Assembly (NCBI GenBank): GCA_001821915.1
Contig: MHOR01000017.1
Span: forward strand, 2,563 to 7,664
DNA: 5,102 bases
Direction: 5' to 3'
Source of the DNA: Candidatus Staskawiczbacteria bacterium RIFCSPHIGHO2_02_FULL_34_10
GTDB taxonomy: Bacteria; Patescibacteriota; Minisyncoccia; Minisyncoccales; Staskawiczbacteraceae
This document shows positions 1-4,615 of the stretch, piece by piece (position 1 is the first letter of the stretch; each line of letters begins with the position of its first letter). The notes below the pieces were generated by a model. It did not search any database. It saw nothing but the letters and a program-made list of their open reading frames with translations, and was not told where the DNA came from. The position numbers and the translations under genes are program-made.

Positions 1-93
1 AAACCCGCCCATACTATGAGATTCCTCTTGAAAATCGATCTTTATATTAGTAATTCCCCTATAATATTTTTTATCTTTTATCTTAATTTCCAT
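1..93 (-). CDS. N-terminal fragment of an unidentified protein (runs off left edge)
   Basis: An ATG at 93-91 opens 31 codons without a stop to the window edge. The peptide begins MEIKIKDKKYYRGITNI and is rich in Lys, Ile and Asp/Glu, with no signal peptide or membrane segment. I do not recognise the family. Support is that the frame stays open in AT-rich DNA, that it is co-oriented with all other genes here, and that an unexplained ~450-nt gap lies upstream where a promoter could sit. No Shine-Dalgarno sequence precedes the ATG (the upstream bases read TTTTTCCCA), but none of the other starts here has one either. The rodA terminator separates it from rodA, so it is probably transcribed on its own. 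It could be a chance open frame; the sequence to the left would decide. Confidence 0.45.
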   Translation of the reverse strand, partial: MEIKIKDKKYYRGITNIKIDFQEESHSMGGF

Positions 94-169
94 TGGGAAA
101 AAGGCTGAAAACTAAACATTAATATTTATATACTATACCACTAAAAATAGGCGGAAACAATGATAATTA

Positions 170-178
170 TGTGGATAA
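170..178 (-). promoter_or_regulatory. Consensus DnaA-box sequence (single)
   Basis: The plus strand reads TGTGGATAA, the reverse complement of the consensus DnaA box TTATCCACA. It sits in a very AT-rich non-coding stretch. I found no second perfect box nearby, and dnaA, dnaN or rpmH are not in the window. It may be a regulatory DnaA site, part of an origin extending outside the window, or chance. Confidence 0.3.
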
Positions 179-383
179 CTTTTGCCAAAATATAGCATAA
201 AAATATTAGTTATTATTTAATAATAAAAAGTTAATATTATTGGTAAAATATCGGGTAAGTACTTTTAATTTCTTAAGATATTTTTTACTAAATGAAAGTA
301 CACGAGTTTACACCCGCCTGTTGTAGCAGTATCACAAGAAACAATAAAAAAATTTAAATCAAAGAGTTTTAATCAAAAAAATA

Positions 384-425
384 AGCATACCGCAAAAGCG
401 ACGGCCGTCGCTTTTGCGGTATGCT
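384..425. repeat. Palindrome P1 of the GACGGCCGTC family (solitary copy)
   Basis: This is a perfect 42-bp palindrome centred between 404 and 405. Its inner 36 bp (387-422) have the family layout: outer ATAC/GTAT, a 9-bp arm (CGCAAAAGC and its complement), and the central GACGGCCGTC. A further inverted pair, TTTTAATCA (367-375) and TGATTAAAA (429-437), lies outside it. On the minus strand the stem is followed by a T-rich run (TTATTTTTTT), so it could stop transcription, but rodA already has its own terminator at 546-570. No Cas2-like gene adjoins this copy, so the element is dispersed and not simply part of that gene's flank. Confidence 0.95.
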
Positions 426-545
426 GACTGATTAAAAATAAAACATATGTGTGTATGGTATGTAAAATTAATCTACTTTATTTTTTAAAAAATATTTTAT
501 GTTCTTTCGTCTTTACTTTTATAAAATAGCATTCAAAAAGTTTGT

Positions 546-570
546 AAAAAAAATTCGCCTCTGGCGAATT
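546..570 (-). terminator. Rho-independent terminator of rodA
   Basis: On the minus strand, 6 nt after the rodA stop codon, an 8-bp stem AATTCGCC/GGCGAATT with loop AGA (plus-strand 552-570) is followed directly by a run of six Ts (551-546). A GC-containing stem, a tight loop and an uninterrupted T-tract are the standard form of an intrinsic terminator. It ends the rodA transcript and isolates the left part of the window. Confidence 0.87.
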
Positions 571-576
571 AATTTT

Positions 577-1668
577 TTATCTTCTTACTTTTATGCTTTG
601 TAAAATTCCAAGTGAAATAAAACTTGCAATAAGGCCCGACCCGCCATAACTTACAAAGGGCAAATATATTCCAACCACAGGAACCATTGAAAGATTCATT
701 CCAATATTAATTGTAAACTGAACAATTAAAACTATGGCAAATCCCACAGCAAAAAGGCGCGGAAAATTTGACTGCGATTCAATTGCTACTTTTAGGATTC
801 GCCAAATTAAAATTGCATACAATAAGAAAAAAATACCTATACCTATTATCCCCCGCTCTTCCGCTATGACAGAAAAAATAAAATCAGTGTGAGGCTCGGG
901 TAAAAATCCGTATTGCACTTGAGAACCATTGCCTAAGCCTTGCCCAAAAATTTTACCGCTTCCAATTGCAATTTTAGTTTGCGCCTGGCTCCAAGATCCT
1001 CCAAGAACGTCTTGAGGGAATATAAATGAAAGTATCCTGTCCCTTTGATAGTCTTTAAATAGAAATTGCCAAGAAAAACCGGCTATTAAGGTAAAACATA
1101 TCAAAAGTATCAAAAAATGCTTTATTTTAATGCCCGAAACCATTAAAATACTAAGCCAAACTAACAATAAAATCATTGTTCCGCCTAAGTCAGGTTTTAT
1201 AAAAATTAGAAATGCTGGCAAAAAAACATAAAACCCCGAAAGAATAATATGCCTAAACTTATACATTTCTATATGGCGCATTGAAAAATACTTTGCCAGT
1301 AACACTATTAAAATAATTTTAGCAGGCTCAATTGGATCTAAAGATATAAGGCCTACTTTATACCAACCTCTTGTCCCTCTTATATCCGGCGCAAAAAAAT
1401 GCAAACCAGCCAACAAGACTAAACATATAAAATAAAGAATTAAAATTAAATATGAATTATTTTTAAGTATCCTATAATCAAGAAAACTTATGGTTAGCAT
1501 TAATAAAAATCCTATTATAAAAAAAATAATTTGTTTTTCAAAGTTCAAAAAATTATCTTTAGCTAGTGATACACTGTAAATAGCCATTAAGCCAAATAGT
1601 GTTATGCAAACTGAGCATATAATAACAACCCAATCTAACTTTTTGATATGATTTGTAAAAAAACTCAT
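577..1668 (-). CDS. rodA: SEDS peptidoglycan glycosyltransferase RodA
   Basis: RodA is an integral membrane enzyme that polymerises lipid II into glycan strands during lateral wall growth, working with a class B penicillin-binding protein and the MreBCD system (family knowledge). The 363-residue product has the usual SEDS length and about ten hydrophobic segments (roughly 12-32, 46-63, 72-92, 114-130, 142-158, 163-180, 184-203, 271-292, 304-323, 339-358). Visible signatures are KPDLGG (158-163), KIAIGSGKIFGQG (232-244), LPEPHTDFIFSVIAEERG (256-273) and PFVSYGGSGLIASF (337-350). D262, in the HTD motif, corresponds to the proposed catalytic Asp. RodA is preferred over FtsW because of the IAIGSG...GNGSQVQYGFLPEPHTDF stretch. 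The ATG at 1668 has no Shine-Dalgarno; a TATAGA at 1683-1678 could place transcription start within a few bases of it. Palindrome P2 lies 44 bp upstream, and an intrinsic terminator follows the stop. No mre or PBP gene is visible here. Confidence 0.94.
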   Translation of the reverse strand: MSFFTNHIKKLDWVVIICSVCITLFGLMAIYSVSLAKDNFLNFEKQIIFFIIGFLLMLTISFLDYRILKNNSYLILILYFICLVLLAGLHFFAPDIRGTRGWYKVGLISLDPIEPAKIILIVLLAKYFSMRHIEMYKFRHIILSGFYVFLPAFLIFIKPDLGGTMILLLVWLSILMVSGIKIKHFLILLICFTLIAGFSWQFLFKDYQRDRILSFIFPQDVLGGSWSQAQTKIAIGSGKIFGQGLGNGSQVQYGFLPEPHTDFIFSVIAEERGIIGIGIFFLLYAILIWRILKVAIESQSNFPRLFAVGFAIVLIVQFTINIGMNLSMVPVVGIYLPFVSYGGSGLIASFISLGILQSIKVRR

Positions 1669-1693
1669 TGGCGTAAATCTATAAATACTTTAT

Positions 1694-1714
1694 ATTTATA
1701 ATTTATAATTTATA
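1694..1714. repeat. Three tandem ATTTATA heptamers in the rodA upstream region
   Basis: The plus strand carries ATTTATA three times in a row (1694-1700, 1701-1707, 1708-1714), ending at the edge of palindrome P2. It is all A/T, lies 26-46 bp before the rodA ATG and probably includes the rodA promoter, since several TATAAA-like hexamers are present on the minus strand. Slippage in A/T-rich DNA would also explain it. Confidence 0.6.
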
Positions 1715-1756
1715 ATATACTCTGATTCTGACGGCCGTCATAATCAGAGTATATTA
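1713..1756. repeat. Palindrome P2 of the GACGGCCGTC family (3' side of the Cas2-like gene)
   Basis: This is a 44-bp palindrome centred between 1734 and 1735 with one mismatched pair (C1728/T1741). The family core is 1717-1752: ATAC, arm TCTGATTCT, GACGGCCGTC, the near-complementary arm, GTAT. It starts 50 bp after the stop codon of the Cas2-like gene and ends 44 bp before rodA. Compared with P3, the left half (1717-1739 vs 2344-2366) matches at 19 of 23 positions. At three of the differing arm positions the partner base has changed too, preserving pairing (1721/1748, 1724/1745, 1727/1742). There is no T-tract on the minus strand, so it is not a standard intrinsic terminator. Confidence 0.95.
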
Positions 1757-1806
1757 AATTTTCTTCCGATATTCCTCGCCCACGAAAGAGCGGTAAAATT
1801 ACTCTA

Positions 1807-2334
1807 TTATATTTCTTCGATTAAAAATATTTTAACGAACTCATCTAAATTATGCATTTGTAATAATTTTTCGGTTTTTTCACTCACGTCATAAGGTGTT
1901 ACCCAAACACTTTGTTGGAATATTTTATATCCCAAATTATATAAAATGCTCCTTAATAAATTTCTTGATTTTCTATACTTTTCAGGAACATCAAAAATTA
2001 ACATTGTCCATTTTCCATCTTTTCTTTTTTTCTTTCCCTCTGCAATAAAACTCGTCTTTAATGCTTTACCTAATCCCTCTTTTGTAAGAATAATAGCATT
2101 TTTACCTTCTAAGTTTTTAATTTTTATATAATTTTTTCTTTTAAGATAATATATTAATTTACTAAATGATTCTTTATTTTTATCTTTTCTGTACTTTTCA
2201 AAAATTGGATTTTTAATACCAGGTAAATAGTTATGCATTGTCGGTTGTCTAGTCACAAATTCAAAAACATCTCCTGCTTTATCTAGAAATTTATATACAT
2301 CCCATAAAAATTTATCGGTAACTGATAACTTCAT
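1807..2334 (-). CDS. Winged-helix protein with Cas2-like ferredoxin domain (PaaX-type)
   Basis: The 175-residue protein has two parts. Residues 1 to ~95 look like a winged-helix DNA-binding domain ending in a Lys-rich wing and a LTKEGLGKAL turn (83-92). Residues ~106-175 form a Cas2-like fold: strand KWTMLIFDVPEKYRKSR (108-124), helix LLRSILYNLG, then YKIFQQSVWVTPYD (136-149). D115 sits where Cas2 nucleases carry their strand-1 Asp. This matches the N-terminal plus middle (Cas2-like) part of PaaX-family regulators without the PaaX C-terminal domain. In bacteria of this type such proteins are often labelled Cas2, but there is no cas1, effector or CRISPR array here. The palindrome P3 ends 9 nt before the ATG, and P2 lies 50 bp past the stop, so DNA binding to the palindromes (autoregulation) or action on them is the obvious hypothesis. 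The start is supported by a TATGAT at 2346-2341 that would give a nearly leaderless mRNA. Whether it is a nuclease, a repressor or both is unresolved. Confidence 0.85.
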   Translation of the reverse strand: MKLSVTDKFLWDVYKFLDKAGDVFEFVTRQPTMHNYLPGIKNPIFEKYRKDKNKESFSKLIYYLKRKNYIKIKNLEGKNAIILTKEGLGKALKTSFIAEGKKKRKDGKWTMLIFDVPEKYRKSRNLLRSILYNLGYKIFQQSVWVTPYDVSEKTEKLLQMHNLDEFVKIFLIEEI

Positions 2335-2340
2335 ATTTCT

Positions 2341-2346
2341 ATCATA
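2341..2346 (-). promoter_or_regulatory. Possible -10 element of the Cas2-like gene, overlapping palindrome P3
   Basis: The minus strand reads TATGAT at 2346-2341, five of six bases of the -10 consensus, with six bases between it and the ATG at 2334. Transcription would then begin at or next to the start codon (a leaderless mRNA). Its first three bases are the conserved palindrome end GTAT, so a protein bound to P3 would block the promoter. No good -35 hexamer lies 16-18 bp upstream, where the GACGGCCGTC core sits. Confidence 0.35.
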
Positions 2347-2379
2347 CCCTAATCCTGACGGCCGTTAGGATTAGGGTAT
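2344..2379. repeat. Palindrome P3 of the GACGGCCGTC family (5' side of the Cas2-like gene)
   Basis: This is a 36-bp palindrome centred between 2361 and 2362: ATAC, arm CCTAATCCT, core GACGGCCGTT, the complementary arm, GTAT. The single mismatch is G2357/T2366, which would be a G-U pair in one RNA strand. It ends 9 nt upstream of the Cas2-like start codon, in the position of an operator or a 5' hairpin. The plus-strand bases after it (GATTAAAAAT, 2381-2390) also occur 7 nt beyond the family core of P1 (430-439). Confidence 0.95.
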
Positions 2380-2390
2380 AGATTAAAAAT

Positions 2391-2503
2391 GGACTAAAGG
2401 TTGAAGGTTGAAGGTTGAAGGTTGAAGGTTGAAGATTGAAGGTTGAAGATTGAAGATTGAAGATTGAAGATTGAAAGTTGAAGGTTGGGGGTTAGGGACT
2501 AAA
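2391..2503. repeat. Heptanucleotide tandem repeat array (GGTTGAA/GATTGAA)
   Basis: Twelve complete 7-bp units run without interruption from 2399 to 2482, followed by a degenerate unit GGTTGGG (2483-2489). Units 1-5 and 7 are GGTTGAA, units 6 and 8-11 are GATTGAA, and unit 12 is AGTTGAA. The array is flanked by a direct repeat GGACTAAA at 2391-2398 and 2496-2503. It lies between the end of ligA and palindrome P3, in the presumed upstream region of the Cas2-like gene. The minus strand of the repeat contains no stop in any frame, while the plus strand hits TGA repeatedly. Unit arrangement suggests slippage or unequal recombination, and the copy number is likely variable between strains. Confidence 0.95.
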
Positions 2504-2505
2504 AA

Positions 2506-2568
2506 TTAATTAATCATTTCTAAAAATTGTTTTTCGTCAATTACCTTGACTCCTAATTCTTTTGTTTT
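2506..2568 (-). pseudogene. Remnant of a second ligA 3' end (BRCT tail fragment)
   Basis: Immediately after the ligA stop, in another frame, the minus strand encodes KTKELGVKVIDEKQFLEMIN followed by TAA (2508-2506). Aligned with the true LigA end (ARKLGIKIINEKTFLKML) it shares L-G, K, I, E-K, F-L and M, and most other differences are conservative. The DNA differs mainly at synonymous or conservative positions, as expected if both copies evolved under coding constraint before one was displaced. It has no start and cannot be expressed alone. It may be the displaced tail of an older or foreign ligA allele left by recombination at the 3' end, or a local duplication. Confidence 0.75.
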
Positions 2569-4559
2569 TATAACATTTTCAAAAATGTTTTCTCATTAAT
2601 AATTTTAATGCCCAACTTCCTTGCTCTATCTAACTTAGATCCTGCCTCTTTGCCAGCGACTACAAAATTTACTTTAGCCGAAACTGATTCTGAGACTTGG
2701 CCTCCCAAATCCCTTATTTTTTCTTTTGCTAAGTTTCTATCTATTGCCCCTAATGAGCCCGTCAAAACAAATATTTTGCCAGATAATCTACCTAAAGCCG
2801 TATCAACAGATTTTTTTATGATAACTCCTGTTTTCATCAGCCTATCTAAAAAACTTTGATTATCTTTTTCGTTAAACCATTGGTAAATTGATTTTGCCAC
2901 AACTGGGCCAATGTTTGAAATTGAATCAAAATCTTCAAGTTTTGCCTGGCGTAATTTTTCTAACGATCCGAAATGCCGAGCCAAATCCACCGCCGTCTCC
3001 TGCCCAACATTTTTAATTCCTAGCGCATAAATAAGCCTTGCCAATAAGATTTCTTTTTTTTTTGCGATAGATTTTACAATGTTTTCAGCCGATTTTTCAG
3101 CAAATCTTTCAATCCCAGATAAATCTCCCTCTTTTAAGCTAAATAAATCACTGGGATCTTGCACTAAGCCTTCGTCAAGCAACCGATCAATGATTTTTGG
3201 CCCCACGCCATTAATATTAAAAGCAGACCTTGAAACAAAGTGGTAAAAAGACCTTCTTTGCCTCGCAAAACATTTTATATTTGGACATCGCCATAGCGTT
3301 TCTGTTTTTGATTTTTCTAATTTAGTTTTACAGCTTGGACAAACTTTAGGCATAGCAAAGTATTTTTCTTTTCCAATACGTAATTCAGGCAAGACTTTTA
3401 TAATATCTGGTATAACATCACCTGCGCGCCCCACAATTACCGTGTCCCCAATTTTCAAACCTAATCGTTTAATCTCGTCTTCATTATGAAGCGTGGCGCG
3501 CGTAATTGTAATACCACTAACTTTTACTGGTTTTAATATGGCTACTGGTGTCATAGCTCCCGTTCTGCCAACTTGAATTTTAATATCTAAAACTTGAGTC
3601 GTTGATTGGCTTTGGGCAAACTTAAAAGCAACGGCTCCCCGCGGCGCTTTTCCTACTATGCCTAGTTTTTCAAATAATATATTATTGTTAATCATCACTA
3701 CCACGCCATCAATTTCATAAGGCAATTTTTCACGGAGCTTGGCGCATTTATCGTAAAAATAAAAAACATCTTGGAGTGATTTGCAGTAATGATTGTGCGT
3801 ATTAGTTTTAAAACCTAAACTTTTTAAAAGATCGTGTTTTTGCTCATGGTTTATAGTTTTTACATTAGTTACAATTTCATAGGCAAAAAAATCTAGCTTT
3901 CGCATAGCAGTTATTTTTGAGTCCAACTGCCTTACTGATCCTGCCGCAATATTGCGCGGATTAGCATAAGGCGGTAAATTTTTTTCCTGCTGCGCTTTGT
4001 TAATTAATGCAAATTCTTTTTTTGAAATAAACACTTCGCCACGCACTACTAATTCTTTGTATTCTGCTTCTATTTTTAAAGGAATTGATTCAACTGTTTT
4101 TAGGTTTTGGGTAATATCTTCACCCACCAAACCATCACCGCGAGTTGCTCCCCCAACAAAAATTCCATTTTTATATATTAACTCAATTGCCAAACCATCT
4201 ATTTTTAATTCGCAATAAAAATCTATTTGGTTTTTTTCCGCCGGTGTTAATAGTTTTGAAATCCTTTCAAGCCAGTTATGCATATCTTCCTTTGAAAAAG
4301 TATCGTTAAAAGAAAGCATCTTCTCTTTATGAGCCACTTTTTTAAATTCCTTAAGCGGTTTTCCGCCAACGCGCTGTGTGGGTGAATCGGGAGCAATAAA
4401 CTCTGGATATTGTTGCTCTAAATCAAAAAGCTCTTTTTTCAAAGAGTCTAAAGCTTGGTCTGAAATTTCCTGTTTATCTAAAACATGATAAAGATATCGG
4501 TAATGATTAATAACTTCACTTAGTTTTTCGATTCTACTTTTAGCTTGTTTTTTATCCAT
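2568..4559 (-). CDS. ligA: NAD+-dependent DNA ligase LigA
   Basis: LigA seals nicks in replication and repair by using NAD+ to adenylate an active-site Lys, passing AMP to the 5' phosphate and joining the strands. The 663-residue protein is full length. Numbering from the ATG at 4559, it shows the Ia domain (Y24, D28; ~1-65), the nucleotidyltransferase domain with KIDG (119-122, K119 nucleophile), R140, E175, NPRN (200-203), R210, D284 and K313, the OB fold (~316-395), a zinc finger (C407, C410, C425, C430), helix-hairpin-helix repeats (~449-580) and a BRCT domain (~591-663). The position equal to E. coli K290 in motif DGVV-x-K is Met (M289). An in-frame TTG at 4586 would add nine residues (MCNNGRKLK). 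I prefer the ATG because the family start aligns there and a TATAAT at 4599-4594 would start the mRNA at about 4587, leaving a 27-nt leader. Neither start has a Shine-Dalgarno. pilX lies 56 nt upstream of the ATG. Confidence 0.95.
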   Translation of the reverse strand: MDKKQAKSRIEKLSEVINHYRYLYHVLDKQEISDQALDSLKKELFDLEQQYPEFIAPDSPTQRVGGKPLKEFKKVAHKEKMLSFNDTFSKEDMHNWLERISKLLTPAEKNQIDFYCELKIDGLAIELIYKNGIFVGGATRGDGLVGEDITQNLKTVESIPLKIEAEYKELVVRGEVFISKKEFALINKAQQEKNLPPYANPRNIAAGSVRQLDSKITAMRKLDFFAYEIVTNVKTINHEQKHDLLKSLGFKTNTHNHYCKSLQDVFYFYDKCAKLREKLPYEIDGVVVMINNNILFEKLGIVGKAPRGAVAFKFAQSQSTTQVLDIKIQVGRTGAMTPVAILKPVKVSGITITRATLHNEDEIKRLGLKIGDTVIVGRAGDVIPDIIKVLPELRIGKEKYFAMPKVCPSCKTKLEKSKTETLWRCPNIKCFARQRRSFYHFVSRSAFNINGVGPKIIDRLLDEGLVQDPSDLFSLKEGDLSGIERFAEKSAENIVKSIAKKKEILLARLIYALGIKNVGQETAVDLARHFGSLEKLRQAKLEDFDSISNIGPVVAKSIYQWFNEKDNQSFLDRLMKTGVIIKKSVDTALGRLSGKIFVLTGSLGAIDRNLAKEKIRDLGGQVSESVSAKVNFVVAGKEAGSKLDRARKLGIKIINEKTFLKML

Positions 4560-4593
4560 TTTTAATTTTCGACCATTATTACACAACTGCTTT

Positions 4594-4599
4594 ATTATA
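4594..4599 (-). promoter_or_regulatory. Probable -10 box of the ligA promoter
   Basis: The minus strand carries a perfect TATAAT at 4599-4594, in the short gap between the pilX stop (4616) and ligA. No convincing -35 is visible at 16-18 bp; the bases there read CCAGTA. Predicted transcription start is about 4587, giving ligA its own promoter in addition to any read-through from pilX. Confidence 0.55.
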
Positions 4600-4615
4600 C
4601 AACGAATCTATCATT

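Larger units (their letters stand above)
94..545. other. AT-rich intergenic region without a supported gene
   Basis: This ~450-nt stretch lies between the rodA terminator and the start of the left-edge gene. I find no convincing coding frame in it. It holds a consensus DnaA box at 170-178, a perfect 42-bp palindrome at 384-425, and an A/T-only palindrome at 479-494 (TATTTTTTAAAAAATA). A patch around 298-342 is less AT-rich than its surroundings but has no recognisable RNA fold or protein. The promoter of the left-edge gene should lie between about 94 and 160, where AT-rich, TATA-like sequence (121-140) is present but no single promoter stands out. Confidence 0.6.
1713..2379. mobile_element. 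Candidate module: palindrome - wHTH/Cas2-like gene - palindrome
   Basis: The Cas2-like gene is the only gene between palindromes P2 and P3, giving a compact unit of about 670 bp inserted between two housekeeping genes, ligA and rodA. The two boundary palindromes are diverged copies of one element. I see no target-site duplication immediately outside them and no transposase catalytic motif, so mobility is inferred only from layout and from the dispersed third copy (P1). An alternative is a stationary regulatory gene with two operator sites. Confidence 0.35.

Noticed and set aside
292..357. Small plus-strand frame MKVHEFTPACCSSITRNNKKI
   Set aside because: It has only 21 codons, no ribosome binding site, no recognisable similarity and opposite orientation to all other genes; chance is the simplest explanation.
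1946..2131. Plus-strand open frame of 61 codons
   Set aside because: It lies entirely antisense to the Cas2-like gene, has a low-complexity Phe/Leu/Ile composition and no family signature.
1713..2379. Palindromes P2 and P3 as ordinary intrinsic terminators
   Set aside because: Neither is followed by a T-tract on the minus strand, P3 lies 9 nt before a start codon, and the invariant GACGGCCGTC centre is not needed for termination.
2399..2489. Heptamer array considered as a CRISPR array next to a Cas2-like gene
   Set aside because: The units are 7 bp and contiguous, with no spacers, and there is no cas1 or effector gene; it is a simple tandem repeat.
2608..2859. Plus-strand open frame of 83 codons
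   Set aside because: It is antisense to the BRCT-coding end of ligA, whose minus-strand reading has clear family motifs.
3997..4218. Plus-strand open frame of 73 codons
   Set aside because: It is antisense to the nucleotidyltransferase domain of ligA.
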